Positions 27,381 to 35,128 of a DNA stretch of 64,000 nucleotides are shown piece after piece; positions within the stretch are counted from its first letter, which is position 1; every line of letters starts with the position of its first letter. The stretch is from Planococcus maritimus (lineage in GTDB: Bacteria > Bacillota > Bacilli > Bacillales_A > Planococcaceae), in contig NZ_LTZG01000001.1 in the NCBI RefSeq assembly GCF_001592825.1, positions 930,001 to 994,000 on the forward strand, read 5' to 3'. Below the pieces are notes generated by a model that was given only the letters and a program-made list of their open reading frames with translations, searched no databases and had not been told where the DNA came from. The position numbers were made by a program, and so were the translations under genes.

Positions 27381-29006
27381 TTAGTTTTTATCCGCTGTCT
27401 TAAGGTCGATGTACCCTACCGGATGGCGGAGGATGCCTTCGATGCCTTCTTTTTGCAGTTGGACTTGGTTATAGAAATGGATCGGGAAGATCGGCATCTC
27501 GTCCATCAGGATTTTTTCTGCTTCGATCAATGTTTCCCAACGTGCGGCAGAGTCTGTTTCTGCTTTCGCTTCTGCGATTAATTGGTCGAATTCTTCGTTG
27601 GACCATTGCGTGCGGTTCATGGAAGAATCGGTGATGAAGCTTTCCAGCGCGTTGACTGGGTCTGCGTAGTCATGGATGAATGAGCTGCGCGACAATTGGT
27701 ATTTGAATTCTTTTTGTTCTGTCAGGAAGACACTTGCTTCGACGTTTTGAAGTTCCACGTCCACATCCAAAGCGGTCTTGAACTGGTCTTGCAAGGTTTC
27801 AGCGATGTTTTGGTGAGATTCGCTCGTCGAGTAGGAAATCGTCACTGGCGGCAGTTCATCCCAGCCTTCTTCTTCCATGCCTTCTTCGAGCAATTGCTTC
27901 GCTTTGTCAGCGTCGAATTTCACCAATTCGCCCGCTTCGTCGCGGAATTCCTGGCCGTTCGGTCCTTCGAATCCGTAAGAAACAAAGCCGTATGCCGGTT
28001 TTTCACCGTTTTTCGTCACGTATTGGACGATATCATCCTGGTTCACCGCGTAAGCGAATGCTTGGCGGACTTTTTTATTCGTGAATGGTTCTTCTTCTAC
28101 ATTGTAACGGTAGAAATACGTTCCTGCCTGGTCCATCGTGCCAAGTTCAGGGGAATCCTGCAATTGCTCAGACATTTCTGCTGGCACACTCGATACGTCC
28201 AGTTCGCCTGCTTCGTACATTTGGTATTCTGTATTCGGATCATTCACCATTGCCCAGTGGACTTTATCCAAGTTCACGTTTTCCGCGTCCCAATACTCTT
28301 CGTTCTTCTCAAAAACGAAATCTTCGTCATGGCTCCAAGAAGCCAAGTTGAACGGCCCGTTTCCTACAAAGCTGTCCGCTTCTGTATGCCAGTCCGGATT
28401 TTCCGTAGCGGTCGCTTCGTGGATCGGGAAGAAGCTTGGGTTGGTGATGATGTTCAAGAATGCTTCTGTCGGTTCTGTCAATTTCACGACGAAAGTTTTG
28501 TCGTCTTCTGCAGAAATTGCCACGTCTTCTACTGCGCCTTCTCCGTTGTTGTACCCTTCTGCGCCTTCAATGAAGTACGCAAGGAATGCGGCTGGAGAAG
28601 CTGTTTCCGGGTCCAGCATATGCTGCCATGCAAAGACAAAATCACCGGCTGTAACCGGTTCGCCGTTCGACCAATTGGCCTCTTCACGGATGTTGAACGT
28701 GTAAGTCAAACCGTCTTCTGAGACGTCGATCGACTCGGCTGTCGCTTCGACTGGTTGAGACGATTCATCAAGACGTGTCAAGCCTTCCATCAAGTTGTTC
28801 AAGGCACCCCATGATACCGCGTTAAAGCCGATCGATGGGTCGAATGAAGTCGGTTCTTCACCGTTATTCATAAACAATGTTTTCTCCCCACCGGAATCAG
28901 CGGAGCCTTCTTCGCTTGAGTCGGTGCCAGCGTCTTCGCTAGCTGTGCAAGCAGCGAGGACAAATACGAACACTGCCATTAAAAACAATACGAGCCATTT
29001 CTTCAT
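27381..29006 (-). CDS. dppE: Peptide ABC transporter substrate-binding lipoprotein
   Basis: A 541-aa extracellular lipoprotein, SBP_bac_5 family. Lipobox LAAC near residue 20 after a hydrophobic signal, then an acidic low-complexity linker (about 21-42) and the two-lobe binding fold (GLTYTFNIREEANWSNGEP is the family hallmark). Expected ligands are dipeptides or short murein peptides, judged from the ykf neighbours. AAAGGGGGA precedes the ATG. It lies fourth in order, as dppE does in B. subtilis. Confidence 0.93.
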   Translation of the reverse strand: MKKWLVLFLMAVFVFVLAACTASEDAGTDSSEEGSADSGGEKTLFMNNGEEPTSFDPSIGFNAVSWGALNNLMEGLTRLDESSQPVEATAESIDVSEDGLTYTFNIREEANWSNGEPVTAGDFVFAWQHMLDPETASPAAFLAYFIEGAEGYNNGEGAVEDVAISAEDDKTFVVKLTEPTEAFLNIITNPSFFPIHEATATENPDWHTEADSFVGNGPFNLASWSHDEDFVFEKNEEYWDAENVNLDKVHWAMVNDPNTEYQMYEAGELDVSSVPAEMSEQLQDSPELGTMDQAGTYFYRYNVEEEPFTNKKVRQAFAYAVNQDDIVQYVTKNGEKPAYGFVSYGFEGPNGQEFRDEAGELVKFDADKAKQLLEEGMEEEGWDELPPVTISYSTSESHQNIAETLQDQFKTALDVDVELQNVEASVFLTEQKEFKYQLSRSSFIHDYADPVNALESFITDSSMNRTQWSNEEFDQLIAEAKAETDSAARWETLIEAEKILMDEMPIFPIHFYNQVQLQKEGIEGILRHPVGYIDLKTADKN

Positions 29007-29059
29007 GTAATTTCCCCCTTTATTTTTATGTGAATGCGTCTATGCGCTTTCAGCCTTAG

Positions 29060-30196
29060 TTAACGTGCAAAAGCTTGTTCATCGATCAATTTTTGAGCCC
29101 TTGGATCTTGTAGCCAGCAATCCACTTTATGCGTTTCTGACAAGGTCGTCACTTCCGGATAGACATTCGTGCAGACGTCCATTGAAAATGGGCAACGTGC
29201 GGCGAATGCACAGCCGCTTGGCGGTGCGAATAAATCGGGCGGCGTGCCGTCGATCGGTTTCAGCTCCCCGCCGGCAAGGTCTAACCGCGGAACGGACGTC
29301 AATAAGCCTTTCGTGTACGGATGCTGCGGGTTGTAGAAAATCTCGCGCTTGTCGCCGGTCTCAATGACTTTACCGGCGTACATGACTGCGATGCGATCCG
29401 CGATTTTTGCAACCACACCGAGGTCGTGTGTGATCAAGATAATCGACACGCCGGTTTTCGCTTGAATTTCTTCGAATAGTTCCAGAATCTGCGCTTGGAT
29501 CGTCACATCGAGTGCTGTTGTCGGCTCATCGGCAATCAAGAGTTCCGGTTCGCAGATCAAGGCAATTGCGATGACGATGCGCTGCCGCATGCCTCCTGAA
29601 AATTGGTGAGGGTACTGCTTGAGCCGCTCATCCGGATTCGGGATGCCGACCAGCTTGAGCATATCGATTGCCCGCTCTTTCGCTTCTGCTTTGCTCAAGT
29701 TCTTGTGCTGTTTGACACCTTCCGTCAATTGTTCACCGATTGTTAAGGTCGGATTGAGCGCAGTCATCGGATCCTGAAAAATCATCGAGATGTCAACGCC
29801 TTGAATTTTGCGCATTTCTTTCTTCGATAATTTGGTGAGGTCCTGTGTTTTGAAATGAACGCCTTTGGATTTGATTTTGCCGGGCGGCTGCTGAATCAAG
29901 CCCATGATGGCATTGGAAGTGACTGATTTTCCGCAACCCGACTCCCCGACGATTGCCAAGGTCTCTCCTTTATACAAGTCGAAATTGACGCCGCGCACGG
30001 CTTGTACAGTTCCGCCATATGTATTGAACGTTACGTGCAAATCCTGCACGGACAAGATGCGTTCGTCCGTGACAGTCTTGCGTTTTTTTGCTTGAACTAT
30101 TTTGCCGCGTTTGCCGGTATGGTCGACCGCATCAAGATCTGCCCCATCTTCCAGTCGGGTCCGTGCCAGTTCCTCAGCTATTTGTTTTCCTGTCAT
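29060..30196 (-). CDS. dppD: Dipeptide ABC transporter ATPase (DppD type)
   Basis: ABC ATPase of 378 aa. Walker [10 protein letters not shown], signature [16 protein letters not shown], Walker [13 protein letters not shown], and the peptide-transporter C-terminal extension with [16 protein letters not shown]. An extension of about 45 residues precedes the usual first strand ([11 protein letters not shown]); it is polar and basic, and no internal start with an RBS explains it away. It starts 5 bp after the dppC stop. It pairs with the YkfD-type ATPase. Confidence 0.93.
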   Translation of the reverse strand: MTGKQIAEELARTRLEDGADLDAVDHTGKRGKIVQAKKRKTVTDERILSVQDLHVTFNTYGGTVQAVRGVNFDLYKGETLAIVGESGCGKSVTSNAIMGLIQQPPGKIKSKGVHFKTQDLTKLSKKEMRKIQGVDISMIFQDPMTALNPTLTIGEQLTEGVKQHKNLSKAEAKERAIDMLKLVGIPNPDERLKQYPHQFSGGMRQRIVIAIALICEPELLIADEPTTALDVTIQAQILELFEEIQAKTGVSIILITHDLGVVAKIADRIAVMYAGKVIETGDKREIFYNPQHPYTKGLLTSVPRLDLAGGELKPIDGTPPDLFAPPSGCAFAARCPFSMDVCTNVYPEVTTLSETHKVDCWLQDPRAQKLIDEQAFAR

Positions 30197-30200
30197 CTCA

Positions 30201-31124
30201 TCACTTCCTCATCTTCGGATCGAGTGCATCTTGCAGCCCGTCTCCAAGTACGTTAAATGCGAACATCGTCAATGAAATAAATAATGCCGGGAAGAACAAA
30301 CGCCACCAGTCGCCGGTAATAATGACCGGCAATGCGTCATTCGCCATAACACCCCAACTTGCAAAAGGCGCCTGAATTCCGAGACCGAGGAAGCTCAAGA
30401 ATGCTTCAGCGAAAATCGCACTCGGTACCGTCAAAGTCATTTGAACGATGATTGGCCCCATTGAGTTCGGGATCAAGTTTTTGCGAATGATCCGCGGCGT
30501 CTTCGCCCCGAACGATTTCGAGGCCGTAACAAATTCGTAGTTTTTCACTTGCAGCACTTGTCCCCTGACAATACGCGCCATGCCGACCCAGCCAGTAATG
30601 GTGAGTGCAAGAATGATGGTCCATAGAGACGGCCCCATCACGACGAGCAGCAAGATGACCACAAGCAAGTACGGCAAGCCGTAAAGAATTTCGATGATGC
30701 GCATCATGACAGCATCGATTTTGCCGCCTTTATAGCCGGCGATGCCGCCATAAACAATGCCGATGACAAAATCGATCAACGCGGCCATCAAGCCGACGAA
30801 CAGTGAGATGCGTGCGCCGTACCAGGTGCGGGTAAAGACGTCGCGTCCTGCTTCATCTGTCCCAAACCAATGCGTCGCGCTTGGCGACTGGTTTTGATTC
30901 GGCAAGTCTTGCGTTGTGACGGAATGTGGAGAGAAAATGGGTCCAAATATCGCCATCACAGCAAGCAATGCGAGGAAAATCAGGCCGAGCATCGCCAATT
31001 TGTTTTGCTTCAGCCTGCGCCAGGCGTCTTTCCAATAGGAAAGCGACGGGCGCACGACCGCTTCTTTTTCATCCGTATCGTTGCCAGATGGGCGGAACCA
31101 TTCATCGCGAACCTGAGTCATCAC
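30201..31124 (-). CDS. dppC: Dipeptide ABC transporter permease (DppC type)
   Basis: A 307-aa permease with an N-terminal cytoplasmic arm, six hydrophobic segments and the ATPase-docking EAA loop (VTASKSFGAKTPRIIRKNLIPN). HWFGTDEAGRDVFTRTWYGAR near residue 86 is diagnostic of OppC/DppC. Its ATG overlaps the dppB stop by 4 bp. The C-terminal region NVLGDGLQDALDPKMRK is the conserved family end, so the gene is complete. Confidence 0.94.
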   Translation of the reverse strand: MMTQVRDEWFRPSGNDTDEKEAVVRPSLSYWKDAWRRLKQNKLAMLGLIFLALLAVMAIFGPIFSPHSVTTQDLPNQNQSPSATHWFGTDEAGRDVFTRTWYGARISLFVGLMAALIDFVIGIVYGGIAGYKGGKIDAVMMRIIEILYGLPYLLVVILLLVVMGPSLWTIILALTITGWVGMARIVRGQVLQVKNYEFVTASKSFGAKTPRIIRKNLIPNSMGPIIVQMTLTVPSAIFAEAFLSFLGLGIQAPFASWGVMANDALPVIITGDWWRLFFPALFISLTMFAFNVLGDGLQDALDPKMRK

Positions 31125-32056
31125 ACATCACCTTCTTTCTTGTGGAGCTTGATGCGCGGATCCAAAATGCCGTAGACGATATCGACCAGAAACAGCATAA
31201 AAATCAAGAATGCACTGTAGAACACCGTAGTGCCCATGATAACTGGGTAATCGCGGTTATTGATTGAATCGACAAAGTATTTGCCCATCCCCGGGATTGC
31301 GAAGATTTTCTCGATAACGAAAGTTCCGGTCAGGATGCCGGCAAGCAAGGTGCCCATAATCGTCACGACTGGCATCAAGGCATTGCGCAGTGCATGGCGC
31401 AACACGATGCGCATCGGCTTAATGCCTTTAGCACGTGCCATTTTGATATAATCCTGCGTCAGCACTTCAAGCATGCTCGAACGTGTCAGCCGGGCGATAA
31501 TGGCCATTGGGCCGGTCGCAAGCGCCAGTACCGGTAGCACCATATGCATCGGGCTGGTCCAGGTAGCGGGAGGGAAAAGATTCCAGTTGACCGCAAGCTG
31601 TTGGATCAGCACCGTTGCGAGAACAAAGTTCGGAATCGAGATCCCAATAACGGCAAAAGCCATGGCCGCGTAATCGATCATTTTGTTATGCCGCAGCGCA
31701 GCCATCGTCCCGAGAATGATTCCGGAGACGACCGCAACAAGGATGGTAATCATTCCGAGTTCAAAGGAAATCGGGAAACCCCTAGCCAGTAATTCATTGA
31801 CCGTACGGTTCGGGTCTTTTATCGACGGCCCGAAATCGAATGTGACGATCGATTGCATATAACTTAAGTATTGAATATGTAGTGGCTGGTCAAGTTTGTA
31901 GAACCGCTCGAGATTCGCCTGTACCGTTTCATTGGTGTTGCGATCACTTTCAAGCGGTGATCCCGGAACGGCATGCATCAGGAAAAACGTCAATGTCGCA
32001 ATGATAAAAATCGTTACGAGCATCATTAAAAATCGTTTGAGTATGTATTTGCCCAT
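31121..32056 (-). CDS. dppB: Dipeptide ABC transporter permease (DppB type)
   Basis: A 311-aa permease with six hydrophobic segments. An N-terminal helix with LKRFLMMLVTIFIIATLTF, the extracellular domain with PGSPLES, and the EAA loop YIKMARAKGIKPMRIVLRHAL are as in OppB/DppB, as is the C-terminal VYGILDPRIKL. GTAGGAGGAAGA precedes the ATG. It is the first large gene of the operon; in B. subtilis dppA lies before it, and here only a 45-codon ORF does. Confidence 0.94.
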   Translation of the reverse strand: MGKYILKRFLMMLVTIFIIATLTFFLMHAVPGSPLESDRNTNETVQANLERFYKLDQPLHIQYLSYMQSIVTFDFGPSIKDPNRTVNELLARGFPISFELGMITILVAVVSGIILGTMAALRHNKMIDYAAMAFAVIGISIPNFVLATVLIQQLAVNWNLFPPATWTSPMHMVLPVLALATGPMAIIARLTRSSMLEVLTQDYIKMARAKGIKPMRIVLRHALRNALMPVVTIMGTLLAGILTGTFVIEKIFAIPGMGKYFVDSINNRDYPVIMGTTVFYSAFLIFMLFLVDIVYGILDPRIKLHKKEGDV

Positions 32057-32095
32057 TGTTTCTTCCTCCTACCAGAACTTCGCTTGCCTCGCCAG

Positions 32096-32233
32096 TTATG
32101 CCGTTACCAACTTGGCGCGATAAGCTTCCAGTTTGTTTTGCTCCTTATGACTGACGATCGTCGCACCTTCTTCAATGGTGTGATTCGGGTGGGCCGTCAC
32201 ACCTTCCATGTTCATCGTCAAATAACATGCCAT
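32096..32233 (-). CDS. Small ORF (45 aa) between the dpp promoter and dppB
   Basis: The frame starts MACYLTMNMEGVTAHP and ends AYRAKLVTA, stopping 40 bp before the dppB start. It is soluble and slightly charged, with no membrane segment. GGGGAA lies 10 nt before the ATG and it is the first ORF on the likely operon mRNA. I do not recognise it. It could be a real small protein, a leader peptide, or chance; the RBS and position are the only support. Confidence 0.45.
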   Translation of the reverse strand: MACYLTMNMEGVTAHPNHTIEEGATIVSHKEQNKLEAYRAKLVTA

Positions 32234-32292
32234 GTTCTAAAATTCCCCTTTGTTTGTCTTATTCGGAATATTTTTGAAACTTCACATCAATT

Positions 32293-32321
32293 AATGTAGC
32301 AATATTGCAAGAATATTTCAA
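32293..32321 (-). promoter_or_regulatory. Sigma-A promoter of the dpp-ykf operon
   Basis: On the minus strand TTGAAA, exactly 17 bp, TACATT, followed by about 60 bp to the small ORF start. Upstream lies an AT-rich inverted repeat (32325-32345). Confidence 0.65.
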
Positions 32322-32324
32322 TAT

Positions 32325-32345
32325 AATTTTTTATTCTAAAAAATT
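32325..32345. promoter_or_regulatory. Inverted repeat directly upstream of the dpp promoter
   Basis: The arms AATTTTTTA and TAAAAAATT are separated by TTC and lie 3 bp from the -35. A second inverted repeat, CTATTTTC/GAAAATAG with a CACC spacer, lies at 32377-32396. These are candidate operators; neither fits the CodY box well. The rest of 32397-32590 shows nothing clear. Confidence 0.4.
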
Positions 32346-32593
32346 CATCCTACTAGTAAAAAATTCATTAACCCGTCTATTTTCCACCGAAAATAGCTGT
32401 TTTCCTGTATAAATTCTGCATAAATCAAGCCGTTCATTTCTTCTGCTATATTTTTTCGAGTTTAAAACCAGCTGATTTCTTTCTTTTATTGGCTTGCCTT
32501 AAGCTGCACCGGTACTCTTGAACGAAAGGAGCTTCTCTATTTATTTTAATTTTTAGAATATTTGGTAATTTAGACTCATGCATTTTCTTCCAA

Positions 32594-32622
32594 TTCCTTT
32601 TAGACTGTAAACAAGTTATAAA
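32594..32622 (+). promoter_or_regulatory. Weak candidate promoter for the small peptide genes
   Basis: TTCCTT, 17 bp, TATAAA on the plus strand about 70 bp before the first small ORF. The -35 is poor. Confidence 0.3.
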
Positions 32623-32689
32623 TAGTTCAACTGGACACTATAACTGGCAAACAGGGTTTCCCGACAATCACAAGAAGGAGCGGATCATC

Positions 32690-32797
32690 ATGAATAATTT
32701 TGAAAAAGTACTCGAGATGCAGTGGGGAGATCTTGCGCTGGGCGTAACAGGTTCTGCCGTTATCATGTTAGCCCTTAATTACTTCATGCTCATGTAG
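32690..32797 (+). CDS. Small membrane peptide, 35 aa
   Basis: The ORF begins MNNFEKVLEMQWGDLALGV and ends ALNYFMLM. An amphipathic or charged N-terminus (1-14) is followed by one hydrophobic segment (about 15-35). AAGAAGGAG lies 8-9 nt before the ATG, an excellent site. It sits alone between two operons, is followed 13 bp later by a second tiny ORF with its own RBS, and then by a strong terminator, so a dedicated short transcript is likely. I do not recognise the family. A small membrane regulator, toxin or signalling peptide are all possible; the sequence does not decide. Confidence 0.6.
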   Translation: MNNFEKVLEMQWGDLALGVTGSAVIMLALNYFMLM

Positions 32798-32810
32798 AAA
32801 GGAGCACCAT

Positions 32811-32831
32811 ATGATTTCCGAACATACGTAA
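32811..32831 (+). CDS. Six-codon micro-ORF (MISEHT)
   Basis: AAAGGAG lies 7 nt before the ATG. The stop TAA overlaps the base of the terminator stem. It may be a real micropeptide, or the intact start of a gene whose body was lost by deletion. Support is the RBS and its position only. Confidence 0.35.
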   Translation: MISEHT

Positions 32832-32867
32832 AAGCCCTTTTCCGATCGACGGAAGAGGGCTTTTAGC
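32830..32867 (+). terminator. Terminator of the small peptide transcript
   Basis: A 15-bp stem (arms 32830-32844 and 32850-32864, one U-G pair, 5-nt loop) ending in TTTT. Confidence 0.9.
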
Positions 32868-32883
32868 ATGTTTTCGACCATAT

Positions 32884-32919
32884 AAAAACGCCTGCTCTCT
32901 ATTTTACGGGCAGGCGTTT
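32884..32919 (-). terminator. Terminator of the IDEAL-domain gene
   Basis: A 10-bp stem AAACGCCTGC/GCAGGCGTTT with a 14-nt loop, then a T-run on the minus strand. Confidence 0.85.
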
Positions 32920-32949
32920 CTTATCCATAGGCTGTTATTAGATGCTTCA

Positions 32950-33414
32950 TCATAGACCTCCATCGAGTACTTGTTTTTGCTGGGACAGCAGCTTCTCAAA
33001 CAGTTCCTTATCCCCCGCGGCTAATGCCTGGTCAATCATGCGGTTGAAGTTTTCCTGCTCCAGGAACTGGATTGCTTCGGTCGCTTCTTTCTTGGTTTGT
33101 TCGTTCACTTCGATCAATTCCGCCCTTTCTTCCTTCAAAATGCTCTGAAGGTGTGTGTGTATATCGGACACTAGCAACAATTGGTAGAGTGGCAAACGGA
33201 TAAAGCGGTTCCCTTTTTGAAATACAAAGACTTCGGAAAGATTCTCCACTTGGAACGTATTCAAATTGACGATGATCTCTTTCCCTTCGACCGGAATGAA
33301 GTGAAACACTTCATCGTCTTTTAAGATCGAAAAATATTGATAGGCGAACACAAACTTGATGCGGTGCCCTTCTCTCTTTGTATAAAACGGCTTCATCAAT
33401 TTTACATGCAACAT
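32950..33414 (-). CDS. IDEAL-domain protein
   Basis: A 154-aa cytosolic protein. The N-terminal part (about 1-95) has beta character (KFVFAYQYFSILKDDEVFHF; VFVFQKGNRFIRLPLYQLLL). A charged helix follows, then a C-terminal IDEAL-type motif in FNRMIDQALAAGDKELFEKLL (residues about 125-145). IDEAL domains occur in several Bacillales proteins such as YpiB and are of unknown molecular role. GAGGAGGGAG precedes the ATG. It is transcribed divergently from the SWIM/SNF2 pair. The name rests on the C-terminal motif only. Confidence 0.75.
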   Translation of the reverse strand: MLHVKLMKPFYTKREGHRIKFVFAYQYFSILKDDEVFHFIPVEGKEIIVNLNTFQVENLSEVFVFQKGNRFIRLPLYQLLLVSDIHTHLQSILKEERAELIEVNEQTKKEATEAIQFLEQENFNRMIDQALAAGDKELFEKLLSQQKQVLDGGL

Positions 33415-33428
33415 CTGACTCCCTCCTC

Positions 33429-33461
33429 ATATTTCAGAATATTCTGCTTATATAAATCATA
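33429..33461 (-). promoter_or_regulatory. Extended -10 promoter of the IDEAL gene, with CodY-like box downstream
   Basis: On the minus strand TGGTATGAT forms an extended -10 at 33456-33464. Between it and the RBS, 33429-33443 reads AATATTCTGAAATAT, 12 of 15 matches to the CodY consensus AATTTTCWGAAAATT. CodY control is inference. Confidence 0.4.
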
Positions 33462-33534
33462 CCATAAATTGGGCGATACGGATAGAAAAAGATATGGACA
33501 AACAATGGCATTTACGCTTCTTTTTCCTTCTTCG

Positions 33535-33563
33535 TTTACTGTATTGCCACAAATGCGTATAAT
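33535..33563 (+). promoter_or_regulatory. Sigma-A promoter of the SWIM/SNF2 pair
   Basis: TTTACT, 17 bp, perfect TATAAT. Transcription should start near 33570, which excludes the ATG at 33572 as a normal start and supports the one at 33596. Confidence 0.7.
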
Positions 33564-33595
33564 AGAAGGAAATGTTTTTATTTGGGGCGATGCAC

Positions 33596-35128
33596 ATGGC
33601 TACGGTTTTATCCTTAGCGAAACAATACGAAGACACGATCCACAATTATATGGCTGCTATCGACAAGTCGCTTCATCCTACGCGTGCGCTGGATGAGGAA
33701 ATGGTTCGAAAAGCAGTCTTTTTAGTGCGCCACGACGGCGTTCAGATTCATTCGTTCAATGAAGAGCGGCTATTGTTAGAAGCGAGCGTGAAAGATGCCC
33801 ATTCGGTAAAAGTGGTGCTCAACTTCGGAAAACTTACTGCCGTATGCGCTTGCCCACAGGAAACCAACTGCCGTCACCGCTTGGCGGTCATTTTTTCGCT
33901 TTACCAAAAAATTGACTCGCTTTCCGAATGGGTCGCGAAATGGCGTGATAAGGAGAATGAGAAATTGTCGACATTGACGAATAAACGCTCACCCGATCAA
34001 TGGGAAGCACTGATCCGCAGCACGTGGCGTGAACCAATCAACGATTACGTCACGCGCAATTATTTCTATTTTGAACAATTATACGAAGGGCGTTTGAAAA
34101 ATGCCCTGTCCTTCATGCCAATCGAGCGTGAATGGAAAACTTTATATAAAACCTATGCCCACTTGATTTCATTGACAGAAGTGTGGAATACGTTTAGCGC
34201 GGGGACTAAAGAAGTGCACCACTCTTTCTTCAAAACCTGGTTTGCGGACGAATTGCATGCACTTCGTGATTTACTCGGCCAATTGCGCGGTCTGCACCGA
34301 ACCTTCGAATCGGACGCTTTTTTCACCCATTTACGGGAACTGGTCCGTGAATTTACGGAAACGAACGACGATTCTTTTTCCGAACGCTTTGACATTTACC
34401 AGCTGTTTTGGACTGAATTATTCATCACCAGGCGCGAACGGTTAAGTGGCCTTGAAGATTTCCGGCGTCCTGACGAGCGAGTTCAGGCATTTTTCGCCAT
34501 CCTGCTCGAAGACGAAGTCGCACCTGGCAATATTGCACCAGGCGCAGCAGCTGACTGGGTCAAACTGGCGGTGCTTGCGGAAGAAGAGGGCCATCAACAA
34601 GGGCTTTCTGCTATTCTAATGGCCCTCAAGCCGCACGTGCGGACGTTCCTATTTGACGGATTGTTTACGCAATACCGCCATCACTACGTGCGTGTATTGA
34701 GCCGCTTGTATTCATTGATTGATTTGACTGAAGACGATTGGGAAGATTTGTTTACGCAATTTGGCCATTACGGCTTGCCGGCCTATTCCGCTTATCTTGT
34801 CGAAAAAGGCATGTATAAACAATGGGCGGAGCTTCACCAACTGCATAACTCGCCTTTGTATTTTGCTGAGGAATGCGGATTGAAAGAAGTGCATAATGCC
34901 GCTCCTGATTTCGCATTGCCACTTTACCACCGCTATGCGCTGCAACATCTCGAAGAACGCAGCCGCACCAGCTACAAGCAAGCTGTACGCGTATGGAAAA
35001 AAATGAAATCCGCCTGCAAAAAAAGCGGGCAATTGCCGTTTTGGAATGATTATATGAAAGAGATCCAACATCGCTATAAACGCTTGCGTGCACTCCAGGA
35101 AGAGATCGAGAAAGGAAAGCTGTTATGA
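33596..35128 (+). CDS. ywqB: SWIM zinc-finger protein, partner of the SNF2 helicase
   Basis: A 510-aa protein whose N-terminal region holds a SWIM-type zinc site, CACPQETNCRHRLAV (about residues 83-97). The rest is helical and rich in Trp and Phe. It overlaps the SNF2 gene by 4 bp (ATGA), the arrangement of ywqB-ywqA in B. subtilis, and probably binds DNA or the helicase. The pair's physiological role is not known. Of three possible ATG codons I take 33596, with GGGG upstream, because the promoter at 33535-33563 would give almost no leader for the first. Confidence 0.85.
   Translation: MATVLSLAKQYEDTIHNYMAAIDKSLHPTRALDEEMVRKAVFLVRHDGVQIHSFNEERLLLEASVKDAHSVKVVLNFGKLTAVCACPQETNCRHRLAVIFSLYQKIDSLSEWVAKWRDKENEKLSTLTNKRSPDQWEALIRSTWREPINDYVTRNYFYFEQLYEGRLKNALSFMPIEREWKTLYKTYAHLISLTEVWNTFSAGTKEVHHSFFKTWFADELHALRDLLGQLRGLHRTFESDAFFTHLRELVREFTETNDDSFSERFDIYQLFWTELFITRRERLSGLEDFRRPDERVQAFFAILLEDEVAPGNIAPGAAADWVKLAVLAEEEGHQQGLSAILMALKPHVRTFLFDGLFTQYRHHYVRVLSRLYSLIDLTEDDWEDLFTQFGHYGLPAYSAYLVEKGMYKQWAELHQLHNSPLYFAEECGLKEVHNAAPDFALPLYHRYALQHLEERSRTSYKQAVRVWKKMKSACKKSGQLPFWNDYMKEIQHRYKRLRALQEEIEKGKLL

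Noticed and set aside
27696..28721. 341-codon plus-strand frame opposite dppE
   Set aside because: Antisense shadow of a clear lipoprotein gene; Phe/Cys/His-rich product without homology features.
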